DNA from: Anaerostipes sp. MSJ-23
GTDB lineage: Bacteria > Bacillota > Clostridia > Lachnospirales > Lachnospiraceae
Length of the DNA stretch: 64,000 bases
Direction of reading: 5' to 3'
Assembly: GCF_018918155.1 (NCBI RefSeq)
Contig: NZ_JAHLPY010000005.1
Span: forward strand, 62,001 to 126,000
Shown here: positions 1 through 7,271 of the stretch, one piece after another
Layout: each line of letters opens with the position of its first letter
How positions within the stretch are numbered: position 1 is the first letter of the stretch
Notes under the pieces: model-generated
The model's input: only the letters and a program-made list of their open reading frames with translations
The model's database searches: none
What the model was told of the DNA's origin: nothing
Translations under genes and position numbers: made by a program

Positions 1-1
1 C

Positions 2-617
2 CATACAGATATCAATCGTATGTTTCCTGGATATGATCTTGGTGAAACAACGCAAAGAATTGCAGATGGATTTTTTAAAAAGGTTAACGATTTTATTTAT
101 GGAATTCATTTTACTAGTTTTTACCTGGAAGGGAATTTTACACCACACGTACGAATCATGAAAACTGGATTTGAAAATGCTGAAATTGCCAGAGAATTTG
201 GTATGCCGTATGTTATGTTAAGAAATCCAAAACCTTATGATACGACAACTTTAAATTATGAATGGCAGTTATGGGGAACACAAGCATTTTCTGTTTATAC
301 TCCTGGAACCGATCAAATTGATAAAAAGCAAGCACGTTATGGAATTGATGCAGTTCTTCGTTTTCTATCTTCTCAGGGGTTAATTCATATGAATATAGAT
401 GGCGGATATCGTTCTAGAAAGTGATTGCGGAGAACATATTGTGGAAGGACATAAAATTGGTGAAATTCTTGATGCTTATGAAGGACATGTTATTGAAAAA
501 ATCAAAGCTCCTTGCAGTGGACGTATTTTCTATCATGGATGCAATCCTCTGATTTATTCTAATACGGCTGTTGTAAAAATTATCAAGGATCCTCAGGCCG
601 AATATTATCAACAGTAA
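2..617 (+). pseudogene. M14-family aspartoacylase/succinylglutamate desuccinylase-like protein, 5' truncated by window and frameshifted
   Basis: The frame is open from base 2 and begins with DINRMFPG, the Asn-Arg/FPG substrate-binding motif of M14 deacylases of the AstE/AspA type, which remove acyl groups from amino acids using zinc. The zinc-binding His-Glu motif would lie before the window. The first frame ends at 424. The C-terminal beta-barrel (IVLESDCGEHIVEG, then a lipoyl-like strand pattern to KIIKD) is read in the next frame, from about 399 to 617. The break lies near 390-405, where both frames overlap. This is either a real indel, giving an inactive gene, or a sequence error. A strong terminator follows. 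The family is fairly certain; the substrate cannot be told. Confidence 0.75.
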
Positions 618-632
618 TGAGTGAGTGGATAC

Positions 633-665
633 ACAAAGAGTCATTTTTTGACTCTTTGTTTTTGT
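633..665 (+). terminator. Rho-independent terminator after the M14-like gene
   Basis: An 11-bp perfect stem, ACAAAGAGTCA with its complement around a T5 loop, is followed by TTTTTG. It lies 15 bases after the stop of the M14-like gene and before the next gene. Confidence 0.85.
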
Positions 666-716
666 TTATGATAAACTATTTTAAGAAAAATAAAAAAGAA
701 TATGAAAGGTTTATTT

Positions 717-2429
717 ATGAAAACAATTTTAGTTGCAATTAATGCAAAGTATATCCATTCCAATTTGGCAGTTTATTGTCTACGAGCTTATGCAAAGCCG
801 TATCTTGAAGAGATAGAAATTGCCGAATACACAATCAATCAACCAACAGATGCCATTTTAATGGACCTTTATCAAAAGAAACCAGATCTTTTGTGCTTTT
901 CTTGTTATATCTGGAATATTGAATATGTAGAACGTACCGTTCGAGAAATCCATAAACTTCTTCCAAATATTCCGATTTGGCTTGGTGGACCAGAAGTTTC
1001 TTATGATGCAAAAGACGTTTTGAATCGTCTTCCACAAGTAAGTGGTGTTATGAAAGGAGAAGGTGAACAGACATTTTTAGAGCTCCTTGACTATTATCAT
1101 GGAAAAATAAAACATTTATCTGAAATTCCTGGAATTACATGCAAAGATGGAAAAGACATCTTAGAAACTCCATGGAGACCAGTTATGGATTTAAGCAAGG
1201 TACCATTTGTTTATGAACATATTGAAGATTTTAAACATAAGATTATTTATTATGAATCTAGTAGAGGATGTCCATTTTCGTGTAGTTATTGTTTATCTTC
1301 GATTGACAAATGCCTTCGTTTTCGTGATTTGTCTCTTGTGAAAAAGGAATTGCAGTTCTTCCTTGATCATAAAGTTCCGCAGGTAAAATTTGTGGACCGT
1401 ACCTTTAACTGCAGACACCATCATGCAATGGAAATTTGGAGCTATATCAAAGAACATGATAATGGTATTACCAATTTTCATTTTGAAGTGGCAGCAGATT
1501 TATTAAAAGAAGAAGAATTAGAATTGATTTCTGATATGCGTCCAGGTCTCATCCAATTAGAAATCGGTGTACAGTCTACAAACCCTCAAACAATTGAAGA
1601 AATTCATAGAAAAATGGATTTTTCTAAAGTCGCAGATATTGTAAAAAGAATCAATGCTGGCCATAACATCCATCAGCATCTGGATCTCATTGCTGGTCTT
1701 CCATACGAAAATCTAGAAAGTTTTAAGCAATCTTTTCAAGATGTTTATGAAGTACATCCGGAACAATTACAACTTGGTTTTTTAAAGGTATTAAAAGGTT
1801 CTTATATGGAAAAACAAAAAGATCGATATGGCCTTGTTTATAAAGATATTCCACCTTATGAAGTACTCTATACGAAATGGTTGCCATATGATGACATGCT
1901 AGTTTTGAAGAAAATTGAGGAAATGGTAGAAACTTATTATAACAGTAGTCAATTTAGCAATACTTTGCGTCTTTTAGAGAGTGAATTTGATACAGCATTT
2001 AAACTTTATGAGTCTCTTGCCAATTTTTATGAAAAAGAAGGATATGATAAAGTAAATCATACAAGGATTGCAAGATATGAAATTCTGTATCAATTTATTC
2101 AAAGAATAGCAGAAAAAGAAAAACTTTCCCTTTATCAGGAACTTTTAACATATGATCTTTATTTAAGAGAAAATATTAAAAATCGTCCAGATTTTTCCGG
2201 AGAATATTCTTTAAATAAAGAAGAAATTTATAAAATCAATCAGGAAATTCTTCCAAAACATAAAGAATTGGCGATCTATGCAGGAAAACATATGAGAAAG
2301 ATGACTCATATGGAACGATTTCATTATAAAGTTGATGGCAATTTTGAAAAGGTAGATCAGATATTACTTTTTGATTATCAAAAACGTGATCCGTTAACAA
2401 ATCAAGCAACTGTATATAGAATTTCTTAG
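717..2429 (+). CDS. B12-binding domain/radical SAM protein (DUF4080 type)
   Basis: 570 residues. The N-terminal 130 residues form a cobalamin-binding-type Rossmann domain. They are followed by a radical SAM core whose CPFSCSYC motif (Cys185, Cys189, Cys192) binds the [4Fe-4S] cluster that cleaves S-adenosylmethionine. The C-terminal third matches the architecture annotated as DUF4080 in Clostridia. The family's reaction is not established as far as I know; related B12-radical SAM enzymes are methylases or ring-forming enzymes. The start at 717 is preferred over the in-frame ATG at 702 because AAAGG at 705-709 is correctly placed for it. It stands alone after a terminator, 48 bases before tag. 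The gene looks complete. Confidence 0.85.
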   Translation: MKTILVAINAKYIHSNLAVYCLRAYAKPYLEEIEIAEYTINQPTDAILMDLYQKKPDLLCFSCYIWNIEYVERTVREIHKLLPNIPIWLGGPEVSYDAKDVLNRLPQVSGVMKGEGEQTFLELLDYYHGKIKHLSEIPGITCKDGKDILETPWRPVMDLSKVPFVYEHIEDFKHKIIYYESSRGCPFSCSYCLSSIDKCLRFRDLSLVKKELQFFLDHKVPQVKFVDRTFNCRHHHAMEIWSYIKEHDNGITNFHFEVAADLLKEEELELISDMRPGLIQLEIGVQSTNPQTIEEIHRKMDFSKVADIVKRINAGHNIHQHLDLIAGLPYENLESFKQSFQDVYEVHPEQLQLGFLKVLKGSYMEKQKDRYGLVYKDIPPYEVLYTKWLPYDDMLVLKKIEEMVETYYNSSQFSNTLRLLESEFDTAFKLYESLANFYEKEGYDKVNHTRIARYEILYQFIQRIAEKEKLSLYQELLTYDLYLRENIKNRPDFSGEYSLNKEEIYKINQEILPKHKELAIYAGKHMRKMTHMERFHYKVDGNFEKVDQILLFDYQKRDPLTNQATVYRIS

Positions 2430-2477
2430 ATAAATAGTCATTAAATAAAAATTTTTTGCGAAAGGGGAGTAAGCAGC

Positions 2478-3056
2478 ATGACAACAAATTTGCAAATGAA
2501 ATGGAAGGATGGAAAACATAGATGTTGTTGGGCAAATCCAAAAAATGAATTATATGTTCATTATCATGATGAAGAATGGGGCGTTCCGGTTTATGATGAT
2601 CACAAATTATTTGAAGTGTTAATATTAGAATGTTTTCAAGCTGGACTTTCTTGGGAGTGTGTCTTAAATAAAAGAGAATCTTTTCGTCAGGCTTTTGATT
2701 TTTTTGATGTAGAGAAGATAAGTCAATATAGTGAAGAAGATCAACAAAAGTTAAAAGAAAATCCCCAAATTATACGAAACAAATTAAAGATCAAAGCAGC
2801 AGTAACAAATGCCAAGATTTTTCTTGGAATCCAAAAGGAGTTTGGAAGTTTTTCAAATTACTTATGGGGATGGACAGATCAAAAGATAATTTACGAAAAC
2901 GGAAAATCACACTCAGAACTTTCAGATACAATTTCAAAGGATTTAAAGAAAAGAGGGATGAAGTTCATCGGAACAACCATTATTTATGCTTATTTGCAAG
3001 CAGTAGGGGTAATATCTTCTCATGAAGATTCATGTTTTTTATCATATAAATTATAA
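2478..3056 (+). CDS. tag: DNA-3-methyladenine glycosylase I
   Basis: 192 residues. It removes 3-methyladenine from alkylated DNA, the first step of base-excision repair in the cytoplasm. The sequence shows the Tag hallmarks: RCCWAN near the N terminus, YHDEEWG, the catalytic segment LECFQAGLSWECVLNKR, and a C-terminal SSHEDSCF. The first Cys, the YHDEEW His and the C-terminal His and Cys correspond to the zinc ligands known for Tag. The start is set by GGGGAG nine bases upstream. The length is usual for the family. It follows the radical SAM gene by 48 bases and could be cotranscribed; no terminator is seen between them. The integrase element begins just beyond its stop. Confidence 0.93.
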   Translation: MTTNLQMKWKDGKHRCCWANPKNELYVHYHDEEWGVPVYDDHKLFEVLILECFQAGLSWECVLNKRESFRQAFDFFDVEKISQYSEEDQQKLKENPQIIRNKLKIKAAVTNAKIFLGIQKEFGSFSNYLWGWTDQKIIYENGKSHSELSDTISKDLKKRGMKFIGTTIIYAYLQAVGVISSHEDSCFLSYKL

Positions 3057-3072
3057 TATGCAATTATAATCG

Positions 3073-3161
3073 TGTCACTAATTGCAGAGTATTGGCAGGA
3101 AGTTGCAAAGTGCGATTTCATAAGGGTTTTTATGCATTTTGTCACTAATTTGTCACTAGTT
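3073..3161. repeat. TGTCACTAATT direct repeats (three copies), possible recombinase arm sites
   Basis: The 11-mer TGTCACTAATT occurs at 3073-3083 and 3140-3150, with a near copy, TGTCACTAGTT, immediately following at 3151-3161. They lie in the noncoding gap between tag and the 3' end of the integrase. Short direct repeats beside a tyrosine recombinase gene are typical arm-binding sites or attachment-region elements; that role is inferred from position only. Confidence 0.45.
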
Positions 3162-3215
3162 TTAAATTATCAGATAATTTATATATTTATTATTTTTCTA
3201 AAGTATAGCATTATA

Positions 3216-3262
3216 AAAAGCCGAATACAAGTATTTTTTTCATATACTTGTCTCGGCTTTTC
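3216..3262 (-). terminator. Terminator of the integrase gene
   Basis: A long hairpin (AAAAGCCGA and ACAAGTAT arms, with one two-base bulge) starts 17 bases after the integrase stop. Read on the minus strand it ends GGCTTTTTATAAT, so a U-tract follows the stem. Confidence 0.75.
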
Positions 3263-3278
3263 AAACATCATTTTCTTT

Positions 3279-4424
3279 TTATTTTCCACTAGCATATTGA
3301 AATTTTTCCATCTGATTTTGAAACCAGGAAAAATTAGGTGCTGTATAACTTTCCTCAGTAATATCATTTTTCAAAGAATGACCCATGAATTTTTTAACAG
3401 CAAAAGCATCCATACCTGATATTTTTGCAATCGTAGCAAATGTCACTCTTGCATCATGAGGTGTATGTGCTTCATTTAGATTTAGAGCTTTTATGACTTT
3501 TTGAAATCGATAACGATAGTTAGAATAACTCAAGTTTTGTTTACTTGTAGAATGACGTTTCATATAAATGTCATTGAATAGAAATCTGCTGCCAATTTTT
3601 TGTGCTTCTTCATAATAGTTTTTTATATATTCCATAATCTCTGGATGAATCGGAACGATCCTTCGATAACCACTGTCTGTTTTTTTACCGCCAATGATAT
3701 ATTGATCCTCCAAATAAACATCTTCCAGCAGAATTTCTACCAATTCATCCGGACGCCATCCCATAAAAATCTGAATATAGATCATATCAACAAATGGATA
3801 ATCTAAGTTTTCTTTAAGTGTCAGCTGTTCATCAATGGAAAATGGAATATGGTGTTTTTTGCTCCGTTCATATTTTCTTGCAGCTTCTTTTGGCGTTTTA
3901 AAATTTCTTGCTTGATTTACAGTAATGACACTTTCTGAAATAGCAAGATCAAAAATTTGATTTAATAACGATTTGATTCGCAAGATTGTATTTGGAGAAG
4001 CAACTTTTTTCTTGCCGCTGGATGGATCTATATAATAAGGTTCTCCTTCGAGGAAACGTTTCATATGAACGGATAGTGTTTCAGAAATTTTCAAGTTTTT
4101 GATTTGATCACAATATCTCCATTTGTATTTTAAATCTTTTGCATAAGAAGGACTAGTCTCATATACCGTATCATAATAAGTTTGGAATGCTTCATCTAGA
4201 GTCATATTACGATTTAAAAACTGATAAGGATTTGTAAAATATTCATCAATTGCTTTTTGCGCCTCTCCCTTTGTTCGGAAAACACCAAGACTTTTCTGCT
4301 TTGGTATTAATTTATCTTTCTTTTCATCATAAATATAGCCATCAAAAACTCTTGCCCAATTTCTTTTTTTTCGATTTTTTCCTTTTAATATAGTAATACT
4401 TCCTTCCCCATTGGATCTTTTCAT
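3279..4424 (-). CDS. Tyrosine-type site-specific recombinase (phage/ICE-type integrase)
   Basis: 381 residues. The N-terminal part (about 1-60) is an arm-type DNA-binding domain beginning MKRSNGEGSI, as in many Firmicute integrases. A core-binding SAM-like domain follows, then the catalytic domain. The catalytic set is visible: Arg in GWRPDE, a Lys in the GGKKTDSGYRR hairpin, HDAR (His-x-x-Arg), GHS, and the nucleophile Tyr in ESYTA near the C terminus. It therefore looks active. The start at 4424 is chosen for the GGTGA just upstream; an ATG at 4442 is possible. No other phage or conjugation gene lies nearby, so it is an orphan: a remnant, a very small element, or a domesticated recombinase. 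Confidence 0.88.
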   Translation of the reverse strand: MKRSNGEGSITILKGKNRKKRNWARVFDGYIYDEKKDKLIPKQKSLGVFRTKGEAQKAIDEYFTNPYQFLNRNMTLDEAFQTYYDTVYETSPSYAKDLKYKWRYCDQIKNLKISETLSVHMKRFLEGEPYYIDPSSGKKKVASPNTILRIKSLLNQIFDLAISESVITVNQARNFKTPKEAARKYERSKKHHIPFSIDEQLTLKENLDYPFVDMIYIQIFMGWRPDELVEILLEDVYLEDQYIIGGKKTDSGYRRIVPIHPEIMEYIKNYYEEAQKIGSRFLFNDIYMKRHSTSKQNLSYSNYRYRFQKVIKALNLNEAHTPHDARVTFATIAKISGMDAFAVKKFMGHSLKNDITEESYTAPNFSWFQNQMEKFQYASGK

Positions 4425-4548
4425 AAATTCACCATCTTTCATTGCTCTTTTATATTGTCTGATTTCTATTGTAAAACGATCTTTCGGAAAGATCAAGAAA
4501 AGAATTGTTAGTGTTGCAACACAATAAATTAAAAATTTTGTAAAAAAA

Positions 4549-4578
4549 TGTCAGGATTTTATCCTTTGTGTCGTTATA
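4549..4578 (+). promoter_or_regulatory. ECF-type promoter of the sigma/anti-sigma operon
   Basis: TGTCAGG (4549-4555), a 15-bp spacer and TCGTTATA (4571-4578). The same two elements with the same spacer recur at 5869-5898. Both are placed correctly for a start point just before the sigma factor's ribosome binding site, suggesting autoregulation by the adjacent sigma factor. The function is inferred from the match. Confidence 0.7.
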
Positions 4579-4608
4579 TATTATATAGAGGTAGGGGGAT
4601 AAGAAAAA

Positions 4609-5142
4609 GTGCTTTACATGATCATGGAAACCGTAGATACTGCGGCAAAAAAGCGAAAAGTAGAACAACTTTATGAAAAATATCAAAAATTAATGTATGT
4701 TGTAGCATACCATATTTTAAATCACCATCAAGATGCAGAAGATGCTGTATTAGAATCATGGGAGAAGATTATTCGACATATGGACAAGATCGATCATATT
4801 GACAGTCCGAAGACAAAAAGTTTTCTTGTTATTCTTGTTGAAAGAACTTCAATTGATCATTACCGTAAAAATAAAAAACGATATGATAGCCAAGTAATGT
4901 TAGAAGAATATGAAAATTCTCCATATTTTGTAACAAAAGATGATTCTATCGATTCTTCAGAAATTAATCAATTACTTCGAAACATTCCTAAAACATACAG
5001 TGATGTCCTTCTTTTGCATTATGTTCATGGATTTTCCGGAAAAGAAGTAGCAGATATCCTCGGAATTAAAGAGAATACTGTAATGAAACGTTTATCCAGA
5101 GGAAGAAAAATATTGAGAAAGGAGTTATATGAAAATAATTGA
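4609..5142 (+). CDS. ECF-type RNA polymerase sigma factor
   Basis: 177 residues from a GTG start 10 bases after AGGGGG. Region 2 (about 20-85: YEKYQKLMYVVAYHIL ... DAEDAVLESWEKI ... FLVILVERTSIDHYRK) should bind core polymerase and the -10 element. Region 4 (about 120-172: LRNIPKTYSDVLLLHYVHGFSGKEVADILGI, then a helix-turn-helix) should bind the -35. There is no region 3, as in ECF sigmas. It overlaps the anti-sigma-like gene by 14 bases, implying coupled translation. The identical promoter elements before this gene and at 5869 suggest that it activates itself and the downstream secreted-protein unit. The inducing signal is unknown. Confidence 0.9.
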   Translation: MLYMIMETVDTAAKKRKVEQLYEKYQKLMYVVAYHILNHHQDAEDAVLESWEKIIRHMDKIDHIDSPKTKSFLVILVERTSIDHYRKNKKRYDSQVMLEEYENSPYFVTKDDSIDSSEINQLLRNIPKTYSDVLLLHYVHGFSGKEVADILGIKENTVMKRLSRGRKILRKELYENN

Positions 5143-5868
5143 TGAGAGTGAAAAAATAGATGATGAGAAAGAAATAAAGGATTTGCTTACAAATTATGTA
5201 GAAAAAGAAATGTCTTTCATTCACGAAAAAGATATGCCTGGATATCAACATACATATTCCAGACGATATAGGCGAAAGCAAAAGAAAATTTTCTGGACCG
5301 AAAAATATTTTGGAACAAATTTACATCTTGGTTATGCAGTCAAACGAGTGGCTATCGTAACTCTTCTAATCTTTGGTCTGACTGCTACAAGCAAAGTTAG
5401 TGCTGCCATTTTCGGATTCGATTCATGGGAATATTTCATATCATTTCTTAGCGATAGCAAAATGGATGTGAAAGTTTATAAAAACTCTGTAAAAAGTCCA
5501 AATAACATAAAATATCCAAAAGTTGTAAGAAACATCCCAAAAGGAGTTCCAAAACAATTTAAACAATCTGATGTAAAAAAAATAAGCATAATTTTTATGT
5601 TGAATGGAATTATAAAGAAAAGAAATATATTCAATATATCAGGGTAAGAATTATTAAAAACGCTAGTATTGCTACAGACGGAGAATATAGTAAAAAAAGG
5701 AAAACAACTGTTTATGGGTTTATTGCATTCTATTATGAAAAAGAAAAAAATAACAGCTGTTGGATTCAATGGGATGATAATATATATCATCATATAATTG
5801 TGACAACAAATCAAAAATATTCTAAAAAAATGTTAAAAAGAATAGCAGAAAGTTTATATAAAAAATAA
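5129..5868 (+). pseudogene. Membrane anti-sigma-like protein with C-terminal DUF4367-like domain, interrupted by a frameshift at an A8 run
   Basis: The first frame (5129-5647, 172 codons) has an acidic N-terminal cytoplasmic region of about 70 residues, one membrane segment (about 71-90), and the start of an extracellular domain. It then runs off into nonsense after an A8 tract at about 5574-5581. A -1 shift there, or one extra A, continues in good reading to 5868: NFYVEWNYKEKKYIQYIR, then CWIQWDDNIYHH and a final MLKRIAESLYKK, a pattern like DUF4367 domains found with clostridial ECF factors. Restored length is about 246 residues. Gene order and overlap with the sigma factor support an anti-sigma role. 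Null mutation, slippage-controlled expression or read error are all possible. Confidence 0.75.
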
Positions 5869-5898
5869 TGTCAGGTTTCTATTTTTATAATCGTTATA
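5869..5898 (+). promoter_or_regulatory. Second ECF-type promoter, for the secreted-protein unit
   Basis: TGTCAGG (5869-5875), a 15-bp spacer and TCGTTATA (5891-5898), identical in both boxes and spacing to the promoter at 4549. It begins at the base after the restored stop of the anti-sigma-like gene and faces the 49-aa peptide and the 225-aa secreted protein. Confidence 0.7.
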
Positions 5899-5938
5899 AT
5901 AAATATAAGAAAGGAGGCGAGGAATTATTATAAAATAT

Positions 5939-6088
5939 ATGCAAAATCAGCGATATTTAGTAATGTTAATTATTTTATTATTAGTCTTTTGCTGTAATTA
6001 TACTACTTTATTTGCGGTTTCTAACGATGTTGTAACAAGTAGCATAAAAGAAACTGTAACAACCATTAGTCAAATGCAGAAATATTAA
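5939..6088 (+). CDS. Small secreted or membrane peptide under the ECF promoter, 49 aa
   Basis: From the ATG at 5939 it encodes 49 residues: a short polar N terminus, a strongly hydrophobic stretch (about 7-26, including LVMLIILLLVFCC) ending TTLFA, then a polar Ser/Thr-rich tail of 23 residues ending QMQKY. It could be an exported peptide with a signal sequence (TTLFA resembles a cleavage site) or a single-pass membrane peptide. The strong Shine-Dalgarno GGAGG (5913-5917) is 21 bases before this ATG but seven before an in-frame ATT at 5924, so a rare ATT start giving 54 residues is possible. No family recognised. Its place directly after the ECF promoter makes it the first gene of the putative regulon. 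Confidence 0.55.
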   Translation: MQNQRYLVMLIILLLVFCCNYTTLFAVSNDVVTSSIKETVTTISQMQKY

Positions 6089-6228
6089 AACAAAGGAGTG
6101 TACAAGAGTAAAACAAATAATGCGAAGATGATTTTCTCCAATCATGAAAAAAATGATGCCCATATTGTAAATTTTTCATGTAATGTACAAAATTATTAAA
6201 AATTTAAATTTCAGAAAGGATGATCTAA

Positions 6229-6906
6229 ATGACAAAAAAATTTTTATGTCACAAAAAACAAATTGAGAAAAAATTAAAAAAAGCAACGGCAGCAGCATTT
6301 TTATTAGCAACTGTTTGCGCAGCAGGTATGCCATTTACTGGAGAAAATGTGAAAGCTTCTCCTTCATCACCTGTGATTGTTTCTAAAAAAGCGACTGCAC
6401 CTTCTTCTTCAACAATGACAAAAGCTTATAAAAACTTTTTAAAGAAAAAGGTAAGTAAGAAAAAATATTATAGTATTGTTAAAATCGGAGAAAAAAATAA
6501 ACCCGTACTTTTAATTGGTACTGGTGGAGAAGATAAGGATAAGAAAGGAAGCAAACATTTTACTACTTGCAATCTTTACTATTATAAAAATGGAAAAGTT
6601 GTAAAAGTGGGAGATTTTAAGGATGGCGCAAGGTATTTGATGTTATCTCATAAAAATGGACAGACATATCTTGAAAATGGAGGATCAGATTATGGATTAT
6701 TTCTCTGTATAAAAGGTGGTAAACTTTATCGTTATGAATATTATAATAATCATAAAAACGATCATTGGAAACAATCCATCATAAAAGTGGATGGAAAAAT
6801 AGTAAAAACTCTTGGGTATTTAAATGCGAAACAATATGGTAAATATAGAGATTCCTATGTATATAAAAAAGATTCTTCTATTAAATTTATTCAAAATAAA
6901 AAATAA
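6229..6906 (+). CDS. Secreted protein of unknown family
   Basis: 225 residues. The N terminus is a long, very basic leader (residues 1-19, Lys-rich) followed by a hydrophobic core (AAAFLLATVCAAGMPF) and a likely signal-peptidase site near VKAS. The mature protein is lysine- and tyrosine-rich, with strand-like repeats such as YYYKNGKVVKVGDF, LYRYEYYNN and IIKVDGKIVKTLGYL that suggest a beta-rich extracellular domain. No enzyme motif is seen. A good AGAAAGGATGA site precedes the ATG. It is probably expressed from the ECF promoter at 5869, with the 49-aa peptide upstream. The 140-base gap before it holds a Shine-Dalgarno at 6092-6098 without a clear start codon. Function not recognised. Confidence 0.7.
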   Translation: MTKKFLCHKKQIEKKLKKATAAAFLLATVCAAGMPFTGENVKASPSSPVIVSKKATAPSSSTMTKAYKNFLKKKVSKKKYYSIVKIGEKNKPVLLIGTGGEDKDKKGSKHFTTCNLYYYKNGKVVKVGDFKDGARYLMLSHKNGQTYLENGGSDYGLFLCIKGGKLYRYEYYNNHKNDHWKQSIIKVDGKIVKTLGYLNAKQYGKYRDSYVYKKDSSIKFIQNKK

Positions 6907-6923
6907 ATTTTTAATAGATAGCA

Positions 6924-6952
6924 TTGATTTTATACGAAAGCAGTGCTATAAT
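6924..6952 (+). promoter_or_regulatory. Sigma-A promoter of the thrS T-box leader
   Basis: TTGATT (6924-6929), 17 bp, TATAAT (6947-6952). It lies just before the T-box leader RNA. Confidence 0.75.
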
Positions 6953-6961
6953 ACACAAGAA

Positions 6962-7200
6962 ATAAGAAAAAGCGTTGAAGAGAAGAGTACTTCGTGAAAG
7001 GCTTTCAGAGAGAGATGTGTATGCTGTGAGCATCTTAAGTATCGAAGCGAAGGAAGACCACCTCTGAGTGGCTGTAAACCAGTCCGGTTGACATCGTTAA
7101 CTGTCATAAGTGATTTGTCTATGATTGATCAAGACAAATAACCAGGGTGGAACCGCGATAACTCGTCCCATGGATTTTTTAATCCATGGGCTTTTTTATT
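6962..7200 (+). promoter_or_regulatory. T-box riboswitch (threonine) upstream of thrS
   Basis: The leader has a long stem I region (about 6970-7070), the invariant T-box AGGGTGGAACCGCG at 7144-7157, which pairs with the uncharged tRNA acceptor end, and then a terminator: a CCCATGGATT/AATCCATGGG stem (7167-7190) followed by CTTTTTT. Uncharged tRNA-Thr should stabilise the antiterminator and allow thrS transcription. The Thr codon ACC at 7057-7059, directly followed by another ACC, is the probable specifier, which fits the downstream gene. This leader fills the 365-base gap before thrS. Confidence 0.95.
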
Positions 7201-7271
7201 TATAAGAAATTTTGTTTCTATAGAATAAAGAATGCTCTTCAATTTTTTAAATAAAGAAAGGAAGAAAACAA

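Noticed and set aside
3072-3419. Plus-strand open frame with a hydrophobic, Phe-rich translation
   Set aside because: It runs through the direct repeats, the integrase terminator and the antisense of the integrase 3' end; no good ribosome site and composition typical of AT-rich antisense.
6098-6199. Possible 33-aa peptide starting GTG inside a Shine-Dalgarno
   Set aside because: The only start overlaps the GGAG itself, and the ATG at 6128 has no ribosome site; kept only as an orphan-site remark.
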